DNA of 36,098 nucleotides from Ignavibacterium sp. (GCA_025056745.1 JANWVQ010000070.1:1-36098); one strand, 5' to 3'; shown: positions 8,565 through 16,747, counted from the first letter of the stretch. Numbers and translations: made by a program. The notes: generated by a model from the sequence alone, not told the origin.

Positions 8565-8596
8565 AGTTCTATTTTATGATTGTTAAAAAATATTTC

Positions 8597-8623
8597 ACGC
8601 AAAGATGCAGAGTCGCATAAGAG
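8597..8623. repeat. Degenerate 8-bp repeat between the two symporter genes
   Basis: Units ACGCAAAG, ATGCAGAG and TCGCATAA follow each other with an 8-bp period, sharing the core GCANA. It is the same class of short-period non-coding repeat as in 6602-6730, here inside a 79-bp gap between two co-oriented genes. Confidence 0.5.
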
Positions 8624-8643
8624 TTTTTAATTAAGCATAAAGT

Positions 8644-10077
8644 CTATTTTCTGTTTACTATTGTCAAAATATTACCATTGATAATAACAGTTGCGACACC
8701 AATAAACACAAACCAAGTCCAGGCAACAAGTTTAAAGATTATAAATACTGAAACGACTATAATTCCTAAAACGAAAGATATCAAAGCAATTTTTTCATTT
8801 ACTTTTTTATTAAAGATTCCAAGTAAAAATGTTCCAAGCATTCCTCCGAAAGTAAATGATGAAATGCTCAATGCAAGTTCGACGACTGCTTTATCAGTAT
8901 TCATAAAAAAGAATGCTGAACCAGCAAGAATTATCGTCCAGATTATTGTAAATATTCTTGAGTAACGAAGTTTAACCTTTTCATCGAGTATATCTTTTTT
9001 ATTGTTGAGGAAAAGATCAATCATTGTTGAAGATGAAAGTGAACTTATTGATCCAGCAAGAGTTGAAAGAGCTGCTGCAAATACTCCTGCAATAATAAAT
9101 CCTGAAAGACCTTTTGGTAGTTGATTTATAATGAAAGTTGGAAGAACTTCATCAGATTTCATTTCAGTTACTCCATAAAAACTGAAAAGTAAAAATCCAA
9201 TAAAGAGGAAAATTGCAAATTGAAATACAATTATAACTCCAGAAGTTATTATTGCTACCTGACTTTTCTTTAAGTTCTGCAATGCAAGTAATCTTTGCAC
9301 AATCAATTGGTCAGTTCCGTGTGAAGCCATAGACAAGAATGCTCCACCAATTAGTCCGCTTAATAAAGTATATGGTTGTTTGAAAAAATCTCCTAAACTA
9401 TTTTCATAACCAAGATTGACTGTAGCGAATTTCTGATTTAGTAACTCTGTGTTTGAAAAAATATTCAAATCAATATGATTAATTATAAAAATAAGAATTA
9501 CAATTGCACCGCCGAGATAGATAATCATTTGAAATGCATCCACATAAATAATTGATTTGAGTCCACCAGTGTAAGTGTAAATTAAAGCGATCACGCTTAT
9601 TATAAGAATTGCATAAACAGGACTTATATCCAAAAGCAGATACAATGGAATTGCGGCAGCGAAAAGTCTCACACCATCTGAAGCAACTCTCGTAACGAGA
9701 AAAACTATTGAAGCGAAGGTTCTGATTTTTTTACCGAATCTATTTTCAAGAAAAGTATAAGCAGTTGAAATTTCACCTTGATAGTATCTTGGAAGAAGAA
9801 TAACTGCTACTGCAATTCTACCAATTAGAAAACCAAAAGTGAGTTGTAAAAATTGAAAATTTGTTTTGTAAGCTAAACCCGGTATTGAAATAAATGTGAG
9901 AGCACTTGTTTCTGCTGCTATTATTGAAAAACTAACTGCAAGCCAATGAACTTTATCTGCACCAAGAAAATAATCTTTGATTGATTTCTGTTTGCTTGCT
10001 GTAAAAATACCTAATACTGCAATTGAAGTTAGATATACAGTAACTATTATTAAATCTATCGTATGTCCAGAATTCAT
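8644..10077 (-). CDS. Sodium:solute symporter family (SSS) transporter, 477 aa
   Basis: A second SSS-family sodium-coupled importer with about 13 hydrophobic helices. Marks include DYFLGADKVHWLAVSFSI, the Ser/Thr-rich AAETSALTFISIPG in helix 1, and GGLKSIIYVDAFQMIIYL in the central signature. A Ser/Gly-rich helix, AALSTLAGSISSLSSS, probably contributes sodium ligands in the helix-8 equivalent. It is only distantly similar to the neighbouring 582-residue symporter, so the pair does not look like a recent duplication. It is transcribed away from nuoA, with a 174-bp gap to that gene's preferred start that should hold both promoters; no clear promoter motif was found there. The substrate is unknown. 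Confidence 0.88.
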   Translation of the reverse strand: MNSGHTIDLIIVTVYLTSIAVLGIFTASKQKSIKDYFLGADKVHWLAVSFSIIAAETSALTFISIPGLAYKTNFQFLQLTFGFLIGRIAVAVILLPRYYQGEISTAYTFLENRFGKKIRTFASIVFLVTRVASDGVRLFAAAIPLYLLLDISPVYAILIISVIALIYTYTGGLKSIIYVDAFQMIIYLGGAIVILIFIINHIDLNIFSNTELLNQKFATVNLGYENSLGDFFKQPYTLLSGLIGGAFLSMASHGTDQLIVQRLLALQNLKKSQVAIITSGVIIVFQFAIFLFIGFLLFSFYGVTEMKSDEVLPTFIINQLPKGLSGFIIAGVFAAALSTLAGSISSLSSSTMIDLFLNNKKDILDEKVKLRYSRIFTIIWTIILAGSAFFFMNTDKAVVELALSISSFTFGGMLGTFLLGIFNKKVNEKIALISFVLGIIVVSVFIIFKLVAWTWFVFIGVATVIINGNILTIVNRK

Positions 10078-10251
10078 TAGAAATAATTATCCAAAATTTT
10101 CACTCAAACATAAAGCTTTATTTTAGAAAATTAATCTATGAGTAAAGAATTGTTTTGTAATCGATTAAATGTGGATTAGAATTTGGAACAATTAATTTTT
10201 GAATTCACTCATTTTTTCGATAAGTTTGCCAAAAATTTTAAAACAATTTTT

Positions 10252-10620
10252 ATGATAGAACAATATATACCTGTATTCTTAGTTATAGCATTTGCATTAA
10301 TTTTTGCAATTGCAACGGTGTTCTCTTCAGAGATTTTTGGACCTAAAAGACCGAATCCAGACAAGCTTTCAACTTACGAAAGTGGAATGAAACCCATCGG
10401 CTCTACAAATGAAAGGGTATCAGTTAAATATTATCTCGTTGCAATGTTTTTTATAATTTTTGATCTTGAAGTGATTTTCATTTATCCCTGGGCTGTTCAG
10501 TTCAAAAAATTATTTGGAGAAATTGGAATTTCAGTCTTCGTTTCGATGTTTATATTTTTAGTCGTTCTTGAACTTGGTTATTTATATGCATATAAGAAAG
10601 GAGGATTCAAATGGGATTAG
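10252..10620 (+). CDS. nuoA: NADH-quinone oxidoreductase subunit A
   Basis: A small membrane subunit of respiratory complex I, near the junction of the hydrophilic and proton-pumping arms. Conserved features are YESGMKPIG, then [23 protein letters not shown], with the FDxE acidic pair, and three membrane helices. From the ATG at 10252 the protein is 122 residues and begins at the usual point before helix 1. A TTG at 10183 would add 23 residues, mostly amphipathic, which do not match the family; neither start has a convincing ribosome-binding site. The stop overlaps the nuoB start by 10 bp. Confidence 0.93.
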   Translation: MIEQYIPVFLVIAFALIFAIATVFSSEIFGPKRPNPDKLSTYESGMKPIGSTNERVSVKYYLVAMFFIIFDLEVIFIYPWAVQFKKLFGEIGISVFVSMFIFLVVLELGYLYAYKKGGFKWD

Positions 10621-11132
10621 AAGCAAAATTGAACACCGATGGTTTCTTAGTAACAAAGTTAGATGCAATAATTGCCTGGGCTAGAAAAAATTCTGTATGG
10701 CCAATGCCGATGGGAATTTCTTGTTGCGCAATAGAAATGATGGCTGTCGGAGATCCCAAATATGATATTGCCCGCTTTGGATCCGAAGTTATGAGATTTA
10801 CACCAAGGCAATGTGATTTAATGATAGTTGCTGGAACAGTCACTTATAAAATGTCTCACGTTGTCAGAAAAATATATGATCAGATGCCAGATCCCAAGTG
10901 GGTTATTGCTATGGGTGCTTGTACATCAACAGGTGGTATGTATCGTTCATATTCTGTTGTTCAAGGGATTGACCAGTTTTTACCTGTTGATGTTTATGTC
11001 GCTGGTTGTCCCCCAAGACCTGATAATCTTTTGAATGCTTTAATTACTATTCAAGAGAAAATTGGTAATACTAAAGCAAAAGATTTTCAAGATATAAAAT
11101 TACCTGACTTAAAAGTAATCCAACCAAATTAA
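10611..11132 (+). CDS. nuoB: NADH-quinone oxidoreductase subunit B
   Basis: This complex I subunit carries cluster N2, the last 4Fe-4S centre before quinone. Ligands are visible as adjacent Cys38-Cys39 in [10 protein letters not shown], Cys104 in MGACTSTGG and Cys133 in VAGCPPRP. At 173 residues it has the normal length. It starts inside the end of nuoA (10-bp overlap), preceded by an AAAGGAGG ribosome-binding site, which fixes the start. It forms the quinone site with NuoD, encoded two genes downstream. Confidence 0.97.
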   Translation: MGLEAKLNTDGFLVTKLDAIIAWARKNSVWPMPMGISCCAIEMMAVGDPKYDIARFGSEVMRFTPRQCDLMIVAGTVTYKMSHVVRKIYDQMPDPKWVIAMGACTSTGGMYRSYSVVQGIDQFLPVDVYVAGCPPRPDNLLNALITIQEKIGNTKAKDFQDIKLPDLKVIQPN

Positions 11133-11134
11133 TT

Positions 11135-11623
11135 ATGAGTGTAAAAGAATTAGTAATAGAAAAAGTTAAAAATCAATTTCCAAATTATCAGATAGAATTT
11201 TCTGAATATTTGGATGAGTTATGTCTTAAAATTAATAAAGAAAATATAGTTGAAATTTGCTCATTCTTGAAAAATGATGAGGATTTGCAATTTTTATTAT
11301 GTGAAGACATAACTGCCGTAGATTGGGCAACCCGCAAAAACAGATTTACTGTTGTTTATCATATCTTTTCACTTAAAAATAAATTCAGACTAAAAATTAA
11401 AGCAGATGTAGAAGAATCAGATTGTTCAATAGACTCCGTAACATCTGTTTGGAGAGCAGCAAACTGGCAAGAACGTGAATGTTACGATATGTACGGTATT
11501 ATTTTCAAGAATCATCCTGACTTGAGAAGAATGTATATGCCAGAAGAATTTGAATATTATCCACTAAGAAAAGATTTCCCATTGATGGGGATACCGGGTT
11601 CATTACCATTACCAAAAAAGTGA
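11135..11623 (+). CDS. nuoC: NADH-quinone oxidoreductase subunit C
   Basis: A peripheral-arm scaffold subunit of complex I (30-kDa type), 162 residues, without cofactors. The family signature near the C-terminus is ERECYDMYGIIFKNHPDLRR followed by MPEEFEYYPLRKDFP. It lies 2 bp after nuoB and 4 bp before nuoD. nuoC and nuoD are separate here, unlike the fused nuoCD of enterobacteria. Confidence 0.95.
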   Translation: MSVKELVIEKVKNQFPNYQIEFSEYLDELCLKINKENIVEICSFLKNDEDLQFLLCEDITAVDWATRKNRFTVVYHIFSLKNKFRLKIKADVEESDCSIDSVTSVWRAANWQERECYDMYGIIFKNHPDLRRMYMPEEFEYYPLRKDFPLMGIPGSLPLPKK

Positions 11624-11627
11624 AATT

Positions 11628-12878
11628 ATGGAAAGATTAAAAAAAGAAGACGTTCATCCTAAAATTGTAGAAGCTCTTTTAAGAGATACAGATATAACTA
11701 TTGATGATGCTTTAGAAAATGAAATGATCCTCAATATGGGTCCTCAACATCCTGCTACTCACGGTGTTCTTAGAGTGTTGTTGAGACTCGATGGTGAAAC
11801 TGTTATGAATGCTGTTCCAGAGCTTGGCTATCTTCATCGTGGTTACGAAAAGATGGCTGAGAATATGAGCTACTATGAATATATCCCTCACACAGATAGA
11901 TTAGATTACATCTCTCCAATGGCTAATAATGTGGCTTGGGTTTTAGCAGTTGAAAAATTAGCTGGTATTGAAGTCCCTCTTCGTGCTCAATACATTAGAA
12001 TGATGGTTGCCGAATTAGCAAGAATCGCTTCTCACTTAGTTGCAATTGGTGCATTTGCAATGGATGTTGGTGCTTTAACAGTTTTTCTTTGGACTTTGAG
12101 AGAAAGAGAAAAAATTCTTGATATTTGGGATATTCTTTGCGGAGCAAGATTTACCAATAGTTACACCAGAATTGGTGGAGTCGCAAACGATGCTCAACCT
12201 GAAGCTTTAGCAAAAGTTAAATGGTTTATAGATCAATTCGATGAAAATTTAACAGAATGTGAAAAACTACTAAATTCAAATAGAATTTTTATAGAAAGAC
12301 TCGAGAATATTGGAATTCTCCCAGCTGATTTAGCAATTGATTTAGGTGTTACAGGTCCAAGTCTAAGAGCTTCAGGAGTTGAATTTGATCTCCGCAGGGC
12401 AACACCATATCTACAATATGACAAGATTGATTTTAATATTCCAACTTATACAGAAGGAGATTGCTTAGCCAGATACTTTGTTCGTGTTGATGAAATGCGT
12501 GAAAGTGCAAAAATCGTCCGTCAAGTTTTAGATAAAATGCCGCAAGGTGAAATCTTGGCTAATATGCCTAAAAAAGTTCTTCCTAAGAAAACTGAAATTT
12601 ACACCAGAATGGAAGAATTAATTCACGATTTTATGATTGTTAATTTTGGAATTAATCCACCAGTTGGAGAAATTTATCACGCAATTGAAGGTTCTAAAGG
12701 AGAATTAGGATTTTATTTAGTAAGCAAAGGTGAAGGACATCCTTGGAAGTGTAAGATAAGATCTCCATCTTTTAATAATCTTCAAGCATTACCTTATTTG
12801 GTTAAGGGACATATGGTTTCTGATGTAGTTGCTATTATTGGAAGTATTGATCCGATAATGGGAGAAGCGGATAAGTGA
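11628..12878 (+). CDS. nuoD: NADH-quinone oxidoreductase subunit D
   Basis: The 49-kDa-type subunit of complex I, which with NuoB lines the quinone pocket. The 416-residue protein has NMGPQHPATHGVLR near residue 35, the conserved HRGYEKMAE segment, YTRIGG, and a normal closing SIDPIMGEADK. The C-terminus is therefore intact even though the four-helix-bundle element begins immediately at its stop codon. The stop TGA overlaps the GTG of that gene (GTGA). It was probably followed directly by nuoE before the element arrived (inference). Confidence 0.97.
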   Translation: MERLKKEDVHPKIVEALLRDTDITIDDALENEMILNMGPQHPATHGVLRVLLRLDGETVMNAVPELGYLHRGYEKMAENMSYYEYIPHTDRLDYISPMANNVAWVLAVEKLAGIEVPLRAQYIRMMVAELARIASHLVAIGAFAMDVGALTVFLWTLREREKILDIWDILCGARFTNSYTRIGGVANDAQPEALAKVKWFIDQFDENLTECEKLLNSNRIFIERLENIGILPADLAIDLGVTGPSLRASGVEFDLRRATPYLQYDKIDFNIPTYTEGDCLARYFVRVDEMRESAKIVRQVLDKMPQGEILANMPKKVLPKKTEIYTRMEELIHDFMIVNFGINPPVGEIYHAIEGSKGELGFYLVSKGEGHPWKCKIRSPSFNNLQALPYLVKGHMVSDVVAIIGSIDPIMGEADK

Positions 12879-13333
12879 GTTCACATTCAAGTTTAAGTTC
12901 AGGTTCAAGCTCAAGTTCAAGAGGTGATGGGATTTTATATGCAAATTCTAATTTTAGTCACGAAAAGTTAATTGTTTATAATAGAGCTCTGGACTTTATT
13001 GAATTCGCTGAGCCTTTATTAAAAAAAATTAAAAATGATTCATTCTTACATAATCAACTAGAAAGAAGTTCGTCATCAATAGCATTAAATATTGCAGAAG
13101 GAACTGGTAAATTTACACACAAAGATAAAAACAGATTCTATGATATTGCACGGGGCTCTGCTGTTGAATCAGCTTTTTGTTTGGATATACTATTGAGAAA
13201 AAATCTAATATCAAAAGATGAAAATGAAATTGGTAAAAAAATTTTATATGAGATTGTTTCAATGTTATTTGGCCTTATAAAAAGTAATTCAGATAGGGTA
13301 TATGAAGACTCAGAAAATTACGAAGCAACTTAA
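12875..13333 (+). CDS. Four-helix-bundle protein of the S23 / 23S rRNA intervening-sequence family
   Basis: A 152-residue protein. From about residue 28 it matches the four-helix-bundle family (TIGR02436) first described in 23S rRNA intervening sequences. The hallmark QLERSSSSIALNIAEGTG occurs near residues 62-79, and ARGSAVES near 92-99. The function of the family is unknown; relatives include the avd proteins of retroelements. Residues 2-16 are almost all serine because the frame runs through a TTCAAG-type repeat. The only in-frame start found is a GTG overlapping the nuoD stop; the ATG at 12939 is out of frame. It is foreign to complex I operons and is enclosed by an inverted repeat (12889-12915 and 13351-13377), which suggests a mobile IVS-like unit. 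Confidence 0.85.
   Translation: MSSHSSLSSGSSSSSRGDGILYANSNFSHEKLIVYNRALDFIEFAEPLLKKIKNDSFLHNQLERSSSSIALNIAEGTGKFTHKDKNRFYDIARGSAVESAFCLDILLRKNLISKDENEIGKKILYEIVSMLFGLIKSNSDRVYEDSENYEAT
12889..12915 (+). repeat. Left arm of the inverted repeat (TTCAAG-type hexamers)
   Basis: This 27-bp arm pairs with 13351-13377. It is translated as Ser-rich sequence at the N-terminus of the four-helix-bundle protein. Further TTCAA units continue to about 12920. Confidence 0.85.
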
Positions 13334-13350
13334 TTAAAATAAAATTAAAA

Positions 13351-13377
13351 CTTGAACTTGAACCTGAATTTGAACTT
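13351..13377 (-). repeat. Right arm of the inverted repeat (CTTGAA-type hexamers)
   Basis: This 27-bp arm is complementary to 12889-12915 and lies untranslated between the four-helix-bundle stop and the nuoE start. Confidence 0.85.
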
Positions 13378-13398
13378 TAACATAAAAACTGAATTAAT

Positions 13399-13872
13399 AT
13401 GGAATTCAACTTTACACCTGAAAATCTTGAAAGAATTAACGCAGAAATAAAAAAATATCCGAAGAAGCAATCTGCGGTAATGGCTGCTCTTTATATTGCA
13501 CAAGAGCAAAATGGCTATATTACAAATGAAATAATGGTCAAAATCGCTGAACTATTGGATATGCATCCACACGATGTTTTAAGTGTAGTAACTTTTTATA
13601 CAATGTATTTCCAAAAACCTATGGGTAAATATCACATACAAGTTTGCACAAATGTATCTTGTATGCTTCGAGGAGCTTATGATATTTGGAATCAATTAAA
13701 AGAAAAATTGAAAATAGATAATCTGGAAGTTACCCCTGACGGCAAATTCTCTCTTGAAGAAGTTGAATGTATGGGTAGTTGTGGTACTGCTCCAATGTTC
13801 GCAATAAACGAAGATTATTATGAAAATCTTACCAAAGAAAAAGTTGAAGAAATAATTAACTCATTGAACTAA
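13399..13872 (+). CDS. nuoE: NADH-quinone oxidoreductase subunit E
   Basis: The thioredoxin-fold subunit of complex I that carries the 2Fe-2S cluster N1a. It has 157 residues, with an N-terminal helical part and ligands Cys83 and Cys88 (VCTNVSC) and Cys124 and Cys128 (VECMGSCGTAP). It works with NuoF in the NADH-oxidising module. It lies 12 bp before nuoF but 65 bp after the inserted four-helix-bundle gene, so its translation may now depend on its own weak ribosome-binding site or on processing of the repeat stem. Confidence 0.95.
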   Translation: MEFNFTPENLERINAEIKKYPKKQSAVMAALYIAQEQNGYITNEIMVKIAELLDMHPHDVLSVVTFYTMYFQKPMGKYHIQVCTNVSCMLRGAYDIWNQLKEKLKIDNLEVTPDGKFSLEEVECMGSCGTAPMFAINEDYYENLTKEKVEEIINSLN

Positions 13873-13884
13873 AGAAAAATCAAT

Positions 13885-15207
13885 ATGATAAAAATAGTTT
13901 TACCAGACATACCAAATCTTCATCAACTGGAAGTATATAAGCAAAACGGTGGATATACTGCAATTAAAAAGGCACTTTCTCAATCTCCAGATGATATTAT
14001 TGACCAAGTGAAAAGATCTGGCCTTAGAGGTCGTGGAGGGGCTGCATTTTCAACAGGCTTAAAATGGAGTTTTATGCCAAAGACCACAGATAAACCAAAA
14101 TATCTGTGTGTTAATGGTGATGAAAGTGAACCCGGCTCCTTTAAAGACAGACAAATATTTGAATATAATCCTCATCAACTAATTGAGGGAATACTAATAA
14201 GTTGTTACGCTATTGGTGCTAAGACCTGCTACATTTATATCAGAGGAGAATATCATAAATGGATTAAATTAATGCAAAATGCAATTGATGATGCCTATGC
14301 TGCTGGTCTAGTCGGTGAAGCGATGAAATCCACTTTTAATACGGACTTTTATTGTGATATTTATATTCACAAAGGAGCTGGTGCATATATATGTGGTGAA
14401 GAATCTGCTTTGATGAATTCAATCGAAGGTAAAAGAGGATATCCAAGAGTCAAACCGCCTTTCCCTGCTCAAAATGGTCTCTGGGGTTGTCCAACAACAA
14501 TAAATAATGTTGAAACAATAGCTAATATTCCACCGATAATAAATAACGGTTGGGAATGGTTTGCCTCTATTGGTGAGCCGAAACATCCTGGAACAATTCT
14601 TTTTGGTGTTAGTGGTCACGTTAATAAACCCGGTGTATATGAATTGCCGACAGGAACTCTTTTAACTGATATAATTTACAATTACGCCGGAGGAATTCCA
14701 GGCAATAAGAAAATTTTATGTATTATACCGGGTGGTTCTTCAATGCCTCCTCTTCGTGGTGATCAAATTGAAGGTGTTAAGATGGATGCAGAATCTTTGA
14801 AAGCTGCTGGCTCTGCAATTGGAACAGGTGGAATTATGGTTATGGATGAAGACACAGATTTAGTTAAAGTTTTAGCAAGAATAGCTCATTTCTACCATCA
14901 CGAAAGTTGTGGACAATGTACTCCGTGTAGAGAAGGAACTGGATGGTTAGAAAAAATACTTAAGAGAATTATAGCTGGTAAGGGTTCTGTTAGTGATTTA
15001 GATTTATTAATTACTGTTGCAAATCAAATTGAAGGCAATACTATATGTGCATTAGGTGAAGCTGCAGCTTGGCCTGTTAAATATATGGTTGAAAGGTTTA
15101 GAGATTATTTTGAACAAAGAGTTAGCAAAGAAATAAATCTTGAAGTTGCTAATAAGGTTCATTCAATGAGGCATAGTTCAATAACTGTGGAAGGAATTGT
15201 TCATTAA
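13885..15207 (+). CDS. nuoF: NADH-quinone oxidoreductase subunit F (NADH-binding)
   Basis: This subunit oxidises NADH with FMN and passes electrons through 4Fe-4S cluster N3. At 440 residues it is full length. The FMN/NADH region shows GLRGRGGAAFSTGLKW (residues 46-61) and GAGAYICGEESALMNSIEG. The cluster ligands are Cys342, Cys345 and Cys348 in SCGQCTPCREGT, plus Cys388 in NTICALGE. It is the last nuo gene here; nuoG to nuoN are not downstream, where a ferritin gene converges instead. The remaining subunits must be elsewhere in the genome if complex I is complete. Confidence 0.97.
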   Translation: MIKIVLPDIPNLHQLEVYKQNGGYTAIKKALSQSPDDIIDQVKRSGLRGRGGAAFSTGLKWSFMPKTTDKPKYLCVNGDESEPGSFKDRQIFEYNPHQLIEGILISCYAIGAKTCYIYIRGEYHKWIKLMQNAIDDAYAAGLVGEAMKSTFNTDFYCDIYIHKGAGAYICGEESALMNSIEGKRGYPRVKPPFPAQNGLWGCPTTINNVETIANIPPIINNGWEWFASIGEPKHPGTILFGVSGHVNKPGVYELPTGTLLTDIIYNYAGGIPGNKKILCIIPGGSSMPPLRGDQIEGVKMDAESLKAAGSAIGTGGIMVMDEDTDLVKVLARIAHFYHHESCGQCTPCREGTGWLEKILKRIIAGKGSVSDLDLLITVANQIEGNTICALGEAAAWPVKYMVERFRDYFEQRVSKEINLEVANKVHSMRHSSITVEGIVH

Positions 15208-15218
15208 AGAATTTTACA

Positions 15219-15247
15219 GACGTAGCAACCAGGAATGTTGCTACGTC
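15219..15247. terminator. Hairpin between convergent nuoF and ferritin genes
   Basis: A perfect 11-bp inverted repeat, GACGTAGCAAC (15219-15229) and GTTGCTACGTC (15237-15247), has a 7-base loop. It occupies the 49-bp gap between the nuoF stop and the ferritin stop. This stem is strong enough to act as a bidirectional terminator, though the downstream T-run is poor on the plus strand. It could also be a dispersed palindromic repeat. Confidence 0.6.
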
Positions 15248-15256
15248 ATAAAATTG

Positions 15257-15751
15257 TTAGTCTTCTTTACGCTCGCCTAATTCCTTATCCAACAAATATA
15301 ATCCCTGTTTACTATCACCAATCATCTCAAATTTTGCAATTATCTCTTCTGCAGTGGTGACTTCTTCAATTTGTTCATCTACAAACCAATTCAAAAAATT
15401 AATAGAAGCATAATCATTGTCTTCAATGGCTTGCTTCATAATATTGTTAATCATATTAGTCACTTTTTTCTCGTGATTAAGAGTATCTTGCCATACCTCC
15501 ATAACAGATGACCATTCTGTTTTGGGATCTGGTATTGCCTTGAGAACAACTTTCTTTCCAACGGTTACCAAGTAATCATAAAACTTCATCGCGTGTTCTC
15601 TTTCTTCTTCAGATTGCTTTCGCATCCATTTAGCAAGACCGCGAAGATTTTTATTCTCGAAATATGCAGCCATTGAAAGATAAAGATAAGATGCATTTAA
15701 TTCGGCGTTAACCTGATTAAGCATCAATTCATAAATATTTTCTGAAATCAT
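15257..15751 (-). CDS. ftnA: Ferritin (non-heme, iron storage)
   Basis: A cytosolic iron-storage protein that oxidises Fe(II) and stores it as mineral in a 24-mer cage. The 164-residue sequence is a four-helix bundle with the ferroxidase ligands Glu17, Glu50, His53, Glu94, Gln127 and Glu130; Tyr24 is also conserved. EEEREHAMKFYDYL and LNWFVDEQIEE are typical of bacterial FtnA, and there is no bacterioferritin heme methionine pattern. A GAGGTAATT ribosome-binding site precedes the ATG. It is convergent with nuoF and divergent from the T9SS gene at 15898, with a 146-bp AT-rich gap that should contain its promoter. No Fur box could be confirmed by eye. Confidence 0.95.
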   Translation of the reverse strand: MISENIYELMLNQVNAELNASYLYLSMAAYFENKNLRGLAKWMRKQSEEEREHAMKFYDYLVTVGKKVVLKAIPDPKTEWSSVMEVWQDTLNHEKKVTNMINNIMKQAIEDNDYASINFLNWFVDEQIEEVTTAEEIIAKFEMIGDSKQGLYLLDKELGERKED

Positions 15752-15897
15752 AATTACCTCTTAATTTTTGATGTGCAAATATAATTATTAAGTTAGAATT
15801 TAATTTTTTATAAATAATTAGAACAATTAATTTTTTATTAAACTTTATAAAAAAAATAATTGTCCAAAGCAAACAATAATTTTAGAAAGGGATTAAA

Positions 15898-16728
15898 TTG
15901 AGAAAAATAATTTTTTATATCTTGTTTACTTTTACTATTACTGAGGCACAATGGCAAAATATTTGGACTTCACCAAATATTCCGGGCAGTGCATCTACGG
16001 GTTATTTAAGTTTTCAAAAAATTGGTAATAATTGGGATAAAAGAATTTATTACCTTGATTCAATCAAATTCTATATTTCATCATCCTCAACAAATTTGAA
16101 TCCACAATACACTTATTTTTTTACTCCAGAGGAGAAACTTGCAGGATATCAATTGTATTCGCTACAGACGGATCTAACAGGAGATGGAATTACAGAGTTT
16201 TATGTGATTGGTTATGTTGGAACTTCAACTGATTATCGTCAATATGTTAAAATTTTTAATATTGTAAATAACTCTATTGTATTTCAAGGAAATCAAAATA
16301 ATTACAGTTATTCTTACCCAACTTTGATGGACATTAATTCAGATGGATTGCTTGAATGTATCTTTACCAAGTGGAATTATCCTTACAATAACACTTATTT
16401 TTATGAAATTTACACAACGGGGGTTACCTCCACTGAAGGAAACAACGAGAATATTGGTTTCAACTTAAATCAAAATTTCCCTAATCCTTTCAACAGTGAA
16501 ACAAACATTTCATTTACGATTGAGAAAGCAGGTCACGTTAGACTAAAAATTTATAACGTGAATGGAGAGGAATTAACAACTTTAATTGACAACTACTTAC
16601 CATCCGGTAATCATACAATAAAATGGAATGGCTCGACTAAAGATAAGTTCATAACTTCTGGTGTTTATTTTTATGAATTATCAATTGATGGAAAAAATTC
16701 AGTTAAAAAAATGATTCAATTAAAGTAA
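15898..16728 (+). CDS. Small secreted T9SS-sorted protein with FG-GAP/VCBS-like repeats
   Basis: A 276-residue protein with a TTG start after an AGAAAGGGA ribosome-binding site. Residues 1-18 are a signal peptide ending at about ITEAQ. Two acidic loop motifs, DLTGDGITEF and DINSDGLLEC, match the calcium-loop part of FG-GAP/VCBS repeats. Residues about 185-276 are a T9SS type A sorting domain (NFPNPFNSET...SGVYFYELS...MIQLK). It is predicted to be exported to the cell surface. It lies 19 bp before the PqqD-like gene, so it may be the first gene of the metabolic and transport unit that follows. Its specific function is unknown. Confidence 0.8.
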   Translation: MRKIIFYILFTFTITEAQWQNIWTSPNIPGSASTGYLSFQKIGNNWDKRIYYLDSIKFYISSSSTNLNPQYTYFFTPEEKLAGYQLYSLQTDLTGDGITEFYVIGYVGTSTDYRQYVKIFNIVNNSIVFQGNQNNYSYSYPTLMDINSDGLLECIFTKWNYPYNNTYFYEIYTTGVTSTEGNNENIGFNLNQNFPNPFNSETNISFTIEKAGHVRLKIYNVNGEELTTLIDNYLPSGNHTIKWNGSTKDKFITSGVYFYELSIDGKNSVKKMIQLK

Positions 16729-16747
16729 TTAATAATTGGAGAAGAAA

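Larger units (their letters stand above)
12889..13377. mobile_element. Putative IVS-like element: S23-family gene inside a long inverted repeat
   Basis: The left arm (12889-12915) and right arm (13351-13377) are 27 bp each, complementary at 24 positions. Two of the other three would be G-U pairs in RNA. Both arms are built of TTCAAG-like hexamers (CTTGAA on the right). The enclosed gene belongs to the family that occupies 23S rRNA intervening sequences, which also have complementary ends. The element is about 0.5 kb, sits exactly between the nuoD stop and the nuoE leader, and leaves both genes intact. No target-site duplication was evident by eye. That it is mobile is inference. Confidence 0.6.

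Noticed and set aside
10183-10251. TTG start giving NuoA 23 extra residues
   Set aside because: The extension has no match to the family and the ATG at 10252 gives the normal N-terminus; kept only as an alternative because neither start has a clear ribosome-binding site.
10607-10843. Minus-strand frame opposite nuoB
   Set aside because: It lies on the complement of the conserved NuoB Cys-Cys region, has no ribosome-binding site and shows no recognisable protein features.
16736-16747. TTG start for the PqqD-like gene
   Set aside because: It overlaps the GGAGAAG ribosome-binding site that serves the ATG at 16748.
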